From: Flavobacterium aquidurense
Lineage (GTDB): Bacteria; Bacteroidota; Bacteroidia; Flavobacteriales; Flavobacteriaceae
DNA length: 64,000 nucleotides
NCBI RefSeq assembly: GCF_001404985.1
Contig: NZ_JRLF01000014.1
Coordinates: forward strand, 1 to 64,000
Reading direction: 5' to 3'
Below, piece by piece: positions 1 through 9,129 of this stretch. Below the pieces are notes generated by a model. It worked only from the letters and a program-made list of their open reading frames with translations, was not told the origin of the DNA and searched no databases. Made by a program: the position numbers and the translations under genes. Every line of letters begins with the position of its first letter. Position 1 is the stretch's first letter.

Positions 1-2136
1 AATATAATATGTTCCGGCTGTAGCTGCTGTTGGTGTTGTATATGATGTAGTAGCAGTTGAGTTAGTCCAATATGTAAAAGTTAAATTTGACGAACTTCCT
101 GCAGTAACTGAAGAAGCTGTTATATCAACTTTTGATGGCGAACAAACTGATGCCGGATTAGTAATAACAAGTGTAGGCAAAGGATTAGGAGTAGTAGAAA
201 CACTAGCTGAGTTATTTGCTAAATTACTATCTGTTGTCGTAGATGGCAATGCTGCTGTGTTGGTATAATTTCCTGTAGCGTTTACTTTTGCAATAATTTT
301 TAATGTTTCAGTGATTCCTCCGTTTACATCTCCAATACTCCAAACTCCACTTCCGGAATTATAGCTTCCTACTGATGGTGTTGCACTAACGAAATTATAT
401 CCGGAAGGAAGTAAATCATTTACAGAAACTCCTGTTGCATTATTTACGCCTAAGTTACTGAGCTTAACAGTAAACTCGACATTAGAACCTACACACGGAG
501 TTGAATTATCAACTGTTTTTGTCACACCTAAATCTGTACACAAAGTAACACTTACTGGTTTAGATTGAGTTTGAACTCCACATGCTAAAGTCGAAGCTAC
601 TGAATAAGAACCTGTTTTAGTAGCGATATATGAATTTGAATTTGCTCCTGTAATAGCTGTACCATTAAAATACCATTGATAGGGTGCAAAATCTGAAGGA
701 GTGGTTAATGTAGCTGTATTATTAGTACATCCGCCTCCTGAAACATAAGTCATTGTTGGATCTTCCGGCTGAGCCGCAAAATTTGAGAAAAAACCTGCCA
801 TGGAGAATCCACCTCCTTGTTGTACAATTGAAACTGTTAATTTAGCTAAACTTGATATGGAAAGTACATTTGGACTTCCAATCTGGGTATCTTCAAAATT
901 AATTATATACCATCCTGTCGATCCTAATTGATGACGCGGAGAAATACCAGATACTGTTTCAATATTAACTCCATTAACATTCACAACAGCAGCCGCATCT
1001 TTTAAAAGTATATATCCAAAATAAGGTAAAGAACCTGTTCCGTAATTTCTAAATTTAGCAGTTTCTATAAAATTTGACCCGCCACATTCTGATACGGGAG
1101 CAATTGTCGAAATATCTACCTCACAGGATTGGGCTGTACCGGAATACACTGCTACATTCTTATCTGCAGAAACTCGTGAAGCTGAAAAATTAGTATTTGA
1201 ATTACCATTAAGAAAAGTGAAAAATTTACCAGCGGTTGCTAAAACTGTAGTTGTTGTTTTTGTTAATACTCCAGTAGCTGAATAACTGTCAACTGTAACT
1301 GTTGTATTATCTTTTGTAGCCACAACAGTAGTTTGCTCTGCTGTATCATTTCCTTTTCCTCTTTCAATAAAATATTCTGATCCTAAAACTGATTCAGGAG
1401 GTACTTGATTATAAGCTCCGTCCCCACATCCTCCGGGTGTATCAATGGCAGCAGAAGTATTCATTACCGTTGGATTAGACGATTGTACCAAAGTACCTAT
1501 TGGTGCTTTAAACAAATAACTCTGACCGGCATCTAAAGTTGCCTTAACAATACCATCTATAGTAATTGATGTGCCATTTGCAATAGCCATAATACTGTAA
1601 ATAGGACGTTGATCACCATAACCATTAAAATTCCCTAAAGAACCGTCTCTGTAATATCCTACTCTAAATCGTATACCAATTCCTGCATCACCAAAACTTG
1701 TTAATGCAGCATTCCCTTTAATATCCTGATCTGTACCATCACCACCTAATGCATCTGAAGCGACATTTCTTAAATTAATGGATATTGGTGCATCCCCAGT
1801 CACAATTAATCCCGCTGCAGTTAAAACTGTATTTAATGCAAAAGCAGGAGCCGCACTTGGTTTACCTAAAAATCTATATACTGCAGGAGCTCCTTTTGTA
1901 GCTGTAAGTGTCGTAACTAAAGTACCATCACTCTTAGCTACAGTAATATTTACGGTTGACGTAGAATTCGTTGCAATTACGATCTCATTAGCTTTACTAA
2001 AATATTGCCAAGGCGCAGGCGCAATGTAATGTTTTGTATAAAACTGTGCTGATGCGTTATAACTAATAAATAATAAAAATAAAACCAGGAAATTTAATCT
2101 AAAAAATTTAGATCGGCTAAAAGTAAAGTTACGCAT
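1..2136 (-). CDS. Large secreted surface protein, N-terminal part (IgGFc-binding-like region plus DUF11 repeat); runs off the left edge
   Basis: I translated an uninterrupted 712-codon frame from the ATG at 2136 to the window edge; the gene continues outside. The first ~35 residues are a signal peptide (MRNFTFSRSKFFRLN, a hydrophobic FLVLFLLFI stretch, then NASAQ). Residues ~35-400 are Thr/Ser/Gly-rich and contain the DKNVAVYSGT pattern typical of the IgGFc-binding N-terminal domain family. Around residues 530-650 there is a DUF11/CARDB-like repeat (DLGVTKTVDNSTPCVGSNVEFTVKLSN split by its usual LLPSGYNFVSA motif), then another Ig-like unit. By analogy with Flavobacterium proteins of this architecture, a C-terminal sorting domain for the type IX secretion system probably lies off-window. 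Likely role is adhesion or a cell-surface matrix. The family assignment is by eye. Confidence 0.75.
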   Translation of the reverse strand, partial: MRNFTFSRSKFFRLNFLVLFLLFISYNASAQFYTKHYIAPAPWQYFSKANEIVIATNSTSTVNITVAKSDGTLVTTLTATKGAPAVYRFLGKPSAAPAFALNTVLTAAGLIVTGDAPISINLRNVASDALGGDGTDQDIKGNAALTSFGDAGIGIRFRVGYYRDGSLGNFNGYGDQRPIYSIMAIANGTSITIDGIVKATLDAGQSYLFKAPIGTLVQSSNPTVMNTSAAIDTPGGCGDGAYNQVPPESVLGSEYFIERGKGNDTAEQTTVVATKDNTTVTVDSYSATGVLTKTTTTVLATAGKFFTFLNGNSNTNFSASRVSADKNVAVYSGTAQSCEVDISTIAPVSECGGSNFIETAKFRNYGTGSLPYFGYILLKDAAAVVNVNGVNIETVSGISPRHQLGSTGWYIINFEDTQIGSPNVLSISSLAKLTVSIVQQGGGFSMAGFFSNFAAQPEDPTMTYVSGGGCTNNTATLTTPSDFAPYQWYFNGTAITGANSNSYIATKTGSYSVASTLACGVQTQSKPVSVTLCTDLGVTKTVDNSTPCVGSNVEFTVKLSNLGVNNATGVSVNDLLPSGYNFVSATPSVGSYNSGSGVWSIGDVNGGITETLKIIAKVNATGNYTNTAALPSTTTDSNLANNSASVSTTPNPLPTLVITNPASVCSPSKVDITASSVTAGSSSNLTFTYWTNSTATTSYTTPTAATAGTYYI

Positions 2137-2612
2137 AGACAACTGTGAATTTAAAAATAGAAATACCCAAAACTGAATCGCTAACATTAGCATTCGATTG
2201 GATGTATGGGAGATACGATAAAATAGAAAGAATGGATTTTAAAAATCTGAAAAAAATATTTTCAAGATCTTCATAAAAATAAAGTAGTGTTTGAACCATA
2301 GATCGTTATAGGTGCAAGACTCAAATTGTCTCTCTGTTAAATTAGTAGTTTTTGGAGCGGCGAAAGTATACAAACACCTCTGTACTAGCTAGTTTAGTCG
2401 TCAAACTACATATATAAACGTTGAATTACACTTTTTAACGGTAAAAATTAACGTTGAAGTGTGAAAAATATAACTATTTGATAACCAAACAACAGAAAAT
2501 TCTTAATTTTTTAGGGAATTATTATTATTTACAGATTATGAAGATAAAAACGTAAAAATCTTACAAATAATAAAAAGAAAGGGATTAAAAATCTGAAAAT
2601 AAAAGCAAAAGA
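2137..2612. other. 476-bp gene-free stretch between the surface-protein gene and queG
   Basis: No coding frame of note. It holds the 5' region of the surface-protein gene and the 3' region after queG. A 9-bp direct repeat AACGTTGAA occurs at 2417-2425 and 2450-2458. I found no exact TAnnTTTG box on the minus strand and no clear Rho-independent terminator after queG. Confidence 0.5.
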
Positions 2613-3539
2613 TTATTCCAGAAACTTTACATTTCTTTTTAAACCATCAAATTTGGTTCTTTTGATAGGCGAATTTTTAAAAACTGCCCGAAAAGTTTCT
2701 TCTGTAATTTCAATCCAGTCTTTTTTAGTAAAAGAAAGTAATTCGGGATTTGGATTAAATAATGGCTCTGAATGAGGTTTCGAAAATCGATTCCAGGGAC
2801 AAACATCCTGGCAAGTATCACATCCAAACATCCATTCATCAAATTTCCCTTTCATTTCATAAGGAATATTCTCTTTGAGTTCTATTGTGTAATAAGAGAT
2901 GCATTTACTCCCATCAACAATATGAGGAGCAACAATTGCCTGCGTCGGGCAAGCATCTATGCAAGCAGTACAGGAACCGCAATGATCTGTAGTTGCATGA
3001 TCATATTCTAAATCTAAATCAAGTATAAGTTCAGCAATAAAGTAAAAAGAACCTACTTTTTGAGTTAACAGATTACCACTTTTACCAATCCAACCTAATC
3101 CGCTTTTAGCTGCCCAGGCACGATCTAAAACTGGTGCCGAATCAACAAAAGCACGACCTGAAACGTCTCCTATATTTTCCTGAATGGAATGCAAAAATTC
3201 TTTAAGCTTCTCTTTGATTACAAAATGATAATCCTGACCATAAGCATATTTCGAGATCTTAAAACTTTCCTGAGTTTGAGTTTCTTCAGGATAATAATTG
3301 AGCAAAAGCGACACAACACTTTTTGCATCATCGACTAACAAAGTTGGATCTAAACGTTTATCAAAATAATTCTCCATATAAGCCATTTGGCCATGATGGT
3401 TGTTATTGAGCCATTTTTCAAGGCGTGGTGCTTCCTCTTCCAGAAATCCAGCTTTAGATATTCCGCAAGAAAGAAACCCGAGGCGTTTTGCTTCTGATTT
3501 TATAAATTCCGAATATGTTTCTTTTGCATTAATGCTCAT
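2613..3539 (-). CDS. queG: Epoxyqueuosine reductase QueG
   Basis: QueG reduces epoxyqueuosine to queuosine in tRNA (GUN anticodons), using cobalamin and two [4Fe-4S] clusters in the cytoplasm. At 308 residues the length is normal for the family. The catalytic-aspartate segment is RAFVDSAPVLDRAWAA near residue 130. Two ferredoxin-like cluster motifs follow: CGSCTACIDACP near residue 189 and CDTCQDVCPWN near residue 240. The start ATG overlaps the stop of the upstream P450 gene by 4 bp (ATGA), so it is translationally coupled as the last gene of ruvB-P450-queG. A queuosine-precursor transporter lies at 49203-49865, which fits salvage or completion of the same modification. Confidence 0.95.
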   Translation of the reverse strand: MSINAKETYSEFIKSEAKRLGFLSCGISKAGFLEEEAPRLEKWLNNNHHGQMAYMENYFDKRLDPTLLVDDAKSVVSLLLNYYPEETQTQESFKISKYAYGQDYHFVIKEKLKEFLHSIQENIGDVSGRAFVDSAPVLDRAWAAKSGLGWIGKSGNLLTQKVGSFYFIAELILDLDLEYDHATTDHCGSCTACIDACPTQAIVAPHIVDGSKCISYYTIELKENIPYEMKGKFDEWMFGCDTCQDVCPWNRFSKPHSEPLFNPNPELLSFTKKDWIEITEETFRAVFKNSPIKRTKFDGLKRNVKFLE

Positions 3540-4882
3540 CTTTTCGAAAATGAAACTTCTACACCAACCGGTTTTAATGTAATTAAAGGATTAAACTGAA
3601 CAGTATCAGTACTGGATTTAATCTCATATTTTTTTACAATTTGAGCAATGGTCAAACACATCTCATAAATAGCAAATCCCGCTCCTATGCACATTCTTGG
3701 TCCCGCGCCAAAAGGGTAAAAATACTGCATAGACTGTTTTTTCTGCTCGCCAAGAAATCGTTCCGGAATAAATTCATCCGGATTTTGCCAATATTTAGGA
3801 TTTCGATGTAATTCGTAGAAAGAAACTCCGATAAGAGTTTCTTTTTTTATATGAAAACCAGCAAGTATATCATCTGTAACATTTTGTCGATCTGTAATCC
3901 ATGCTGGCGGATACAAACGCATAGATTCATTTAATACTGCATTAGTATAAGTCATTTTTTGAAGCTGCTCCACAATATTCTCAGTTTGAGATTCTATCTC
4001 TAAAATCTCATCTAAAACTCTTTGTTGTACATCGGGGTTTCTTCCTAAAAGATGTAAAGTAAAAGTCAAAGCATTTGCTGTAGTTTCATGTCCTGCGATA
4101 AAGAGCACTTTAATTTCATCTACTAATTGCTTAACCGACATACCTTCTCCCGTATCTTCATATCGGGTTTCCAAAAGCATATTGAGCAAGTCATTAATTT
4201 CTTCTTTCGAAGTAATTCTTTGTTCAATAATTTCCTGAATAATACTATTATTTTCTTCAGCAAGTTCTAGATGTTTTTTTACTTGTCCGCTTAATGAAAA
4301 CCACCATGCTTTATGCGGAAGTCTAATTTCTTTGATCAAAAAATTCTGGACTTCTTCAATAATAAATTTTATTCTATTTAATTTTTCGTCTGAAATTGAA
4401 AGCTGAAACAATGACTTCGCCACCACATTAAAAGCCAACTGACTCATTACAGGAAAAAGATCAATTGGTTTTTCTTCCAGTAAATCTTTTAATTCTGAAG
4501 CAATAGTCTCATTCATATTTTCAACTAATTGATTCATCTTTTGCTTATGAAAAGCTGGCTGAATCAGTCTTCTTTGCTTAAGCCAAAAATCCCCATCTAC
4601 CGTTAAAAGACCTTTTCCTAAATACTTTGAAAGATAAACAGACTGAAATTTAGATTTATGATAATTCTTTTGATTTTTCTGCAAGATATATTGAGCAATC
4701 TCATTATCTCTTGATAAAATTATATGTTTAGAAAAACCAATTTTGAGAGAAAAAGAATCGCCAAATTTATCAAAATACCTTTTATGAAAAGGAATCGGAT
4801 TTTTACGTACTCCTTCTGCATCCAGAAAAAATCTCAATATCGAAAGTCTGTTCGGGTAATTATATTTTCTATTTTCAGACAT
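3536..4882 (-). CDS. Cytochrome P450
   Basis: A soluble heme-thiolate monooxygenase of 448 residues. The I-helix oxygen-activation motif AGHETTA sits near residue 264, the K-helix ExxR is in NESMRLYPPAW, and the heme loop FGAGPRMCIGAG has its cysteine near residue 397. There is no signal peptide. It lies 11 bp downstream of ruvB and overlaps queG by 4 bp. The substrate cannot be read from sequence. The family resembles bacterial P450s related to CYP102/CYP4-like fatty-acid enzymes, but no reductase domain is fused and no ferredoxin gene is adjacent, so the electron donor must be elsewhere. The operon position next to DNA-repair and tRNA-modification genes gives no functional clue. Confidence 0.93.
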   Translation of the reverse strand: MSENRKYNYPNRLSILRFFLDAEGVRKNPIPFHKRYFDKFGDSFSLKIGFSKHIILSRDNEIAQYILQKNQKNYHKSKFQSVYLSKYLGKGLLTVDGDFWLKQRRLIQPAFHKQKMNQLVENMNETIASELKDLLEEKPIDLFPVMSQLAFNVVAKSLFQLSISDEKLNRIKFIIEEVQNFLIKEIRLPHKAWWFSLSGQVKKHLELAEENNSIIQEIIEQRITSKEEINDLLNMLLETRYEDTGEGMSVKQLVDEIKVLFIAGHETTANALTFTLHLLGRNPDVQQRVLDEILEIESQTENIVEQLQKMTYTNAVLNESMRLYPPAWITDRQNVTDDILAGFHIKKETLIGVSFYELHRNPKYWQNPDEFIPERFLGEQKKQSMQYFYPFGAGPRMCIGAGFAIYEMCLTIAQIVKKYEIKSSTDTVQFNPLITLKPVGVEVSFSKR

Positions 4883-4893
4883 TTTGATAGAAT

Positions 4894-5916
4894 TTAAAAT
4901 AATCCACCCTGAATATTAGTATTAATTTTTCCTAAATGTTTATATGCTTTATCGGTTACTTCGCGTCCGCGTGGTGTACGCATAATAAAACCTTCCTGAA
5001 TTAAAAACGGTTCATAAACTTCTTCAATTGTTTCACTGCTTTCAGAAACGGCAGTTGCCAAAGTTGAAAGTCCAACAGGTCCTCCTTTAAATTTATTAAT
5101 GATAGTTAACAATATTTTGTTATCCATTTCATCAAGTCCATGCGCATCTACATTAAGCGCTTTTAATGCATAACGAGCAATTTCGAGATCGATAGTTCCG
5201 TTTCCTTTTATCTGTGCAAAATCACGTACTCGACGCAACAATGCATTTGCAATACGAGGAGTTCCACGGCTTCTGCCTGCAATTTCGATAGCAGCATCTA
5301 ATGAGATTGGCATTTTAAGAATAGAAGAACTTCTTTCTACGATTGTAGTTAAAAGTTCTGTAGTATAATATTGTAATCGGGATGAAATTCCAAAACGTGC
5401 ACGCATTGGTGCAGTCAATAATCCTGAACGAGTTGTGGCTCCAATTAATGTAAAGGGGTTTAAATTGATCTGTACTGTTCTGGCATTTGGTCCAGACTCG
5501 ATCATGATATCAATTTTAAAATCTTCCATTGCAGAATACAAATACTCTTCAACAATTGGGCTTAAACGATGAATTTCATCAATAAACAAAACATCTCTTT
5601 CATCAAGATTTGTAAGCAATCCGGCTAAATCTCCAGGCTTATCTAAAACTGGTCCGGAAGTAATTTTAATACCAACTTCAAGTTCATTGGCCAATATATT
5701 AGCCAAAGTAGTTTTACCTAATCCGGGAGGACCATGAAAAAGTGTATGATCAAGAGCCTCACCACGTTGATTGGCTGCTGCAACAAAAACTTTTAAATTC
5801 TCTAAAACTTGATCTTGTCCGGCAAAATCATCAAATGACAGCGGACGTAATCTTTTTTCAAGATCTAATTCTTCTGGATTGTACCCATTTGTAGTGGGAT
5901 CTAGGTTCTCATTCAT
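4894..5916 (-). CDS. ruvB: Holliday junction branch migration ATPase RuvB
   Basis: The hexameric AAA+ motor of RuvABC that drives branch migration of Holliday junctions. The 340 residues are the normal length. Walker A is GPPGLGKTT (near residue 64), Walker B is LFIDEIHR, sensor 1 is IGATTR, and the arginine-finger/sensor-2 segment is RSRGTPRIANALLRR. The C-terminal winged helix includes GLSTLATAVSE. It is the first gene of a three-gene unit with the P450 and queG. The sequence CAAAGATA at 5921-5928 (TATCTTTG on the coding strand) lies directly before the ATG and would give an almost leaderless mRNA, but no -33 partner is evident. Confidence 0.97.
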   Translation of the reverse strand: MNENLDPTTNGYNPEELDLEKRLRPLSFDDFAGQDQVLENLKVFVAAANQRGEALDHTLFHGPPGLGKTTLANILANELEVGIKITSGPVLDKPGDLAGLLTNLDERDVLFIDEIHRLSPIVEEYLYSAMEDFKIDIMIESGPNARTVQINLNPFTLIGATTRSGLLTAPMRARFGISSRLQYYTTELLTTIVERSSSILKMPISLDAAIEIAGRSRGTPRIANALLRRVRDFAQIKGNGTIDLEIARYALKALNVDAHGLDEMDNKILLTIINKFKGGPVGLSTLATAVSESSETIEEVYEPFLIQEGFIMRTPRGREVTDKAYKHLGKINTNIQGGLF

Positions 5917-6001
5917 TTTACAAAGATAGACAAAGTAATCAGTTTGTAAAATAGATAAAATTTAAATAAAAGGAAACCAAATTTCAATTTTTTAAAACTA
6001 C

Positions 6002-6043
6002 AAATTCCAATACGACGTTAAACTCAACTCGAATTTGGAATTT
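6002..6043. repeat. Inverted repeat of the AAATTCCAA type
   Basis: AAATTCCAA at 6002-6010 faces TTGGAATTT at 6035-6043 across a 24-nt loop. The same word forms larger inverted repeats at 45413-45510 and 61084-61131, so this is one copy of a recurring intergenic element. It lies between ruvB and the cox terminator. Confidence 0.6.
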
Positions 6044-6052
6044 ATATAAAAA

Positions 6053-6083
6053 AAAAAGACCATCTTTTCAGATGGTCTTTTTT
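6053..6083 (-). terminator. Rho-independent terminator of the act-cox operon
   Basis: AAAGACCATCT and AGATGGTCTTT form an 11-bp stem with a TTTC loop and A/T tracts on both sides. It sits immediately after the subunit I stop codon. The long T run on the minus transcript (A run at 6046-6057) fits termination of the respiratory operon. Confidence 0.9.
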
Positions 6084-6091
6084 AAATATTT

Positions 6092-7894
6092 TTAGTGGTG
6101 TAAAACTTCTTCACCTTCTTTCATTGGTACATTTTGCGGTACAAAATCTACATCGTGATTTGGGTTACTGTAGTCATATGGCCAACGGTATACGTGAGGA
6201 ATTTCACCTGGCCAGTTACCGTGAATATGTTCTACCGGAGTAGTCCACTCTAATGTTGTAGATTTCCATGGATTTTGTACTGCTTTCTTACCGTAGAAAA
6301 TACTACTAAAGAAGTTGTACAAGAATACTAATTGGAACGCACCTCCTACAAGAGCAAATGTTGTAATTAAAACATTCACATTTTGTAAATCATCAAATAA
6401 TGGGAAGTTCGTGTTTGTATAGTAACGTCTTGGTAAACCAGCTAATCCGATAAAGTGCATTGGAAAGAATACTCCGTAAGCACAAACTGCTGTTACCCAA
6501 AAGTGAATGTAACCTAAATTTTTATTCAACATTCTTCCGTACATTTTAGGGAACCAGTGGTAAATACCAGCAAACATTCCGTAAAGTGCAGAGATACCCA
6601 TTACTAAGTGAAAGTGAGCAATTACGAAGTATGTATCGTGAACGTTAATATCTAAAGTACTATCTCCTAAAATAATTCCGGTTAAACCTCCAGTGATAAA
6701 AGTAGAAACCATTCCGATAGAGAATAACATAGCAGGATTGAATTGTAAGTTACCTTTCCATAAAGTTGTAATCCAGTTGAACGCTTTTACAGCAGATGGA
6801 ATCGCAATCAATAAAGTAGTAAAGGTAAATACAGATCCCAAGAAAGGATTCATACCTGAAATAAACATGTGGTGACCCCAAACAATTGTAGATAAAAATG
6901 CAATTGCAAGAACTGACATAATCATCGCTCTGTATCCAAAGATTGGTTTACGAGAGTTCGTAGCCATAATTTCAGAAACAAGTCCCATTGCAGGTAAGAT
7001 TACAATATAAACCTCAGGGTGTCCTAAAAACCAGAATAAGTGTTCGAATAATACTGGAGAACCACCTTGGTAATGTAAAACCTCTCCAGCAATATAAATA
7101 TCAGATAAAAAGAATGAAGTACCAAAACTTCTATCAAAAATCAATAATAATGCAGCAGATAACAATACCGGGAATGAAATAACACCAATAATAGCTGTTA
7201 CGAAAAATGTCCAGATTGTAAGTGGAAGTCTGGTCATAGACATTCCTTTAGTTCTTAAGTTGATAACAGTTACAATATAATTTAAAGATCCCATTAAAGA
7301 AGATGCAATAAATATAGCCATTGAAACTAACCATAAAGTCATACCTGTTCCAGATCCTGGAATCGCTTGTGGTAAAGCACTTAATGGAGGATAAATTGTC
7401 CAACCTGCAGAAGCTGGTCCAGCTTCAACAAATAAAGAAGACAACATAATTACAGCAGATAAGAAAAACAACCAGTATGAAATCATATTCATAAATCCAG
7501 ACGCCATATCTCTTGCTCCAATTTGAAGTGGAATAAGTAAGTTACTAAAAGTACCACTTAAACCAGCCGTTAGTACAAAGAATACCATGATGGTACCGTG
7601 AATTGTTACTAAAGCCAAATAAATATCATTAGCCATTACACCATCAGGTGCAAATTTATCTCCTAATAAAACATTAAAGATCTTGAAAGACTCTTCTGGC
7701 CATGCTAATTGCATTCTAAAAAGCAAGGACATTGCAATACCAATAATACCCATAATGATACCGGTAATTAAGTATTGCTTAGCAATCATTTTATGATCAA
7801 TACTAAAGATATATTTAGTAATGAACGTGTCTTTATGATGATGTTCGTGCTCGTGATCGTGTCCGTGATCGTGATCGTGCGCTTCTGCTGACAT
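6092..7894 (-). CDS. ctaD: Cytochrome c oxidase subunit I (aa3 type)
   Basis: The catalytic membrane subunit of the terminal oxidase, with heme a, heme a3 and CuB, 600 residues and about twelve transmembrane helices. Visible ligands include the heme a histidine in TIHGTIMVFF, the CuB histidine in GHPEVYIVILPAMG (with the Tyr cross-link partner and the D-channel Glu of the A1 type), the HH pair in WGHHMFISGMNPF, and the a3/a histidines in HDTYFVIAHFHLVMG. The N-terminus is unusually His/Asp-rich (about residues 4-21), possibly a metal-binding tail. It is the last gene of actABCDEF-coxBA, 31 bp after subunit II. In F. johnsoniae the homologous oxidase forms a supercomplex with alternative complex III. 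Subunits III and IV are not encoded here. Confidence 0.97.
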   Translation of the reverse strand: MSAEAHDHDHGHDHEHEHHHKDTFITKYIFSIDHKMIAKQYLITGIIMGIIGIAMSLLFRMQLAWPEESFKIFNVLLGDKFAPDGVMANDIYLALVTIHGTIMVFFVLTAGLSGTFSNLLIPLQIGARDMASGFMNMISYWLFFLSAVIMLSSLFVEAGPASAGWTIYPPLSALPQAIPGSGTGMTLWLVSMAIFIASSLMGSLNYIVTVINLRTKGMSMTRLPLTIWTFFVTAIIGVISFPVLLSAALLLIFDRSFGTSFFLSDIYIAGEVLHYQGGSPVLFEHLFWFLGHPEVYIVILPAMGLVSEIMATNSRKPIFGYRAMIMSVLAIAFLSTIVWGHHMFISGMNPFLGSVFTFTTLLIAIPSAVKAFNWITTLWKGNLQFNPAMLFSIGMVSTFITGGLTGIILGDSTLDINVHDTYFVIAHFHLVMGISALYGMFAGIYHWFPKMYGRMLNKNLGYIHFWVTAVCAYGVFFPMHFIGLAGLPRRYYTNTNFPLFDDLQNVNVLITTFALVGGAFQLVFLYNFFSSIFYGKKAVQNPWKSTTLEWTTPVEHIHGNWPGEIPHVYRWPYDYSNPNHDVDFVPQNVPMKEGEEVLHH

Positions 7895-7925
7895 ATATGT
7901 GTACTTTAAATTTTCTTAATAAATA

Positions 7926-9110
7926 TTATTTCATAGCAACTTTAGCTATAGCTGCTTTAACAGTATCAATTACCGCTTTAACAGTATCTTTAGCTGTGCT
8001 ATCTGTAGTAGCTTTTGCTCCTTCAGCTGGTGCTTTAGCAGCTGCTGCCGCTTTAATATCCTGAGCTAAAGTAGTCTTTTCGCTTAACCATTTTTTATAA
8101 TCTTCCGGAGTATCAACAACCACTTTCATTTGCATGTTGTAGTGAGAAGCTCCACAAATTTTATTACATAATAATAAATAATCAAATGTGTAAGGATCTA
8201 AAGCTGTACCTCCTTTAGCAACCAACTCAACGCTTTTTTCAGCTCTAAGTTTGTTGATGTTTGCAACTTTCTCCACCATAAATGGCAACTCTCTGTATTC
8301 AGCAGTTGTATAAGTCGGGATAAAAGCAAACTCAGTAACCATTCCCGGAACACAGTTCATTTGCGCTCTAAAGTGAGGCATATAAGCTGAGTGCAATACG
8401 TCTTGAGAACGCATTTTGAAATGTATTTTTTTACCTTTTGGAATATGCAATTCTGAAACTACGATATCATCAGCTGAATTTTTGTCAGACATATCAACAC
8501 CTAAAGTATTGACACCTTCAATCAAACGTACGTTAGCTTTTCCTAAAACATTATCATTACCTGCATATCTTGCAGTCCATTTGAACTGTTGTGCATATAA
8601 TTCTATTTCAATTACATCCTCGTCTTTATCAACAAACATGATATTGTTCCAGGCATACAATCCATAAAGAATTAAACAAGCCAAAACTACAGATGGAATA
8701 ATACTCCAAATTGCTTCTAATTTATTACTATCAGCAAAAAATAATGCTTTTTTATCTTTATGTCCTCTGTTCTTAAAAGAAAACCAATATAATAAACCTT
8801 GTGTAATAAATTGTACTACAAAAATTAAAACCCAAGTAATATTCATTAAGTTATCTACTAAAAGTCCATGCTCTGAAGCAGGAGTATGAAGTGCTAAATT
8901 ACCCCATTTTAGTAAACCGTAAATCGTAAATATATATATGAAAGCTAAAAAGCCAAACATCACATATCCCTGAATATTATTATCATTATCTGATGCAACC
9001 TGAGAATCGTCCGAAGAAGATCCCACTTGAGTAAGATCAAATATCTTGGTCAATTGCCACAATGCAACTGCTAATAAAACTAAAACTATAATTACCAACA
9101 AACTTGTCAT
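7926..9110 (-). CDS. ctaC: Cytochrome c oxidase subunit II (CuA)
   Basis: Subunit II accepts electrons into the binuclear CuA centre. It has 394 residues. An N-terminal hydrophobic helix (residues 3-20) is followed by two TM helices (about 50-70 and 85-110) and a periplasmic cupredoxin domain. CuA ligands are the His in DVLHSAYMPHF and the C-x3-C-x3-H-x2-M set in LLCNKICGASHYNMQM. An Ala/Lys/Thr-rich tail of about 50 residues follows the cupredoxin domain. It lies 19 bp after actF, so the oxidase is transcribed with complex III. Unlike caa3 oxidases it carries no fused cytochrome c domain (no CxxCH), consistent with electron delivery through ActA or ActE. Confidence 0.95.
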   Translation of the reverse strand: MTSLLVIIVLVLLAVALWQLTKIFDLTQVGSSSDDSQVASDNDNNIQGYVMFGFLAFIYIFTIYGLLKWGNLALHTPASEHGLLVDNLMNITWVLIFVVQFITQGLLYWFSFKNRGHKDKKALFFADSNKLEAIWSIIPSVVLACLILYGLYAWNNIMFVDKDEDVIEIELYAQQFKWTARYAGNDNVLGKANVRLIEGVNTLGVDMSDKNSADDIVVSELHIPKGKKIHFKMRSQDVLHSAYMPHFRAQMNCVPGMVTEFAFIPTYTTAEYRELPFMVEKVANINKLRAEKSVELVAKGGTALDPYTFDYLLLCNKICGASHYNMQMKVVVDTPEDYKKWLSEKTTLAQDIKAAAAAKAPAEGAKATTDSTAKDTVKAVIDTVKAAIAKVAMK

Positions 9111-9129
9111 CTGTTTACTTCTTTAAATA

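Noticed and set aside
20..60. Repeated TGTAGCTGCTG-like words near the left edge, considered as a CRISPR or microsatellite
   Set aside because: They are codons for Thr/Ala/Ser repeats in the surface protein; no spaced repeat array exists in the window.
1778..2029. Plus-strand open frame of 83 codons
   Set aside because: It lies antisense to the surface-protein gene, whose minus frame is open with signal peptide and repeat motifs.
5921..5928. TATCTTTG box as ruvB promoter
   Set aside because: An exact -7 match, but it abuts the ATG and has no -33 partner at 17-23 bp, so I do not call it.
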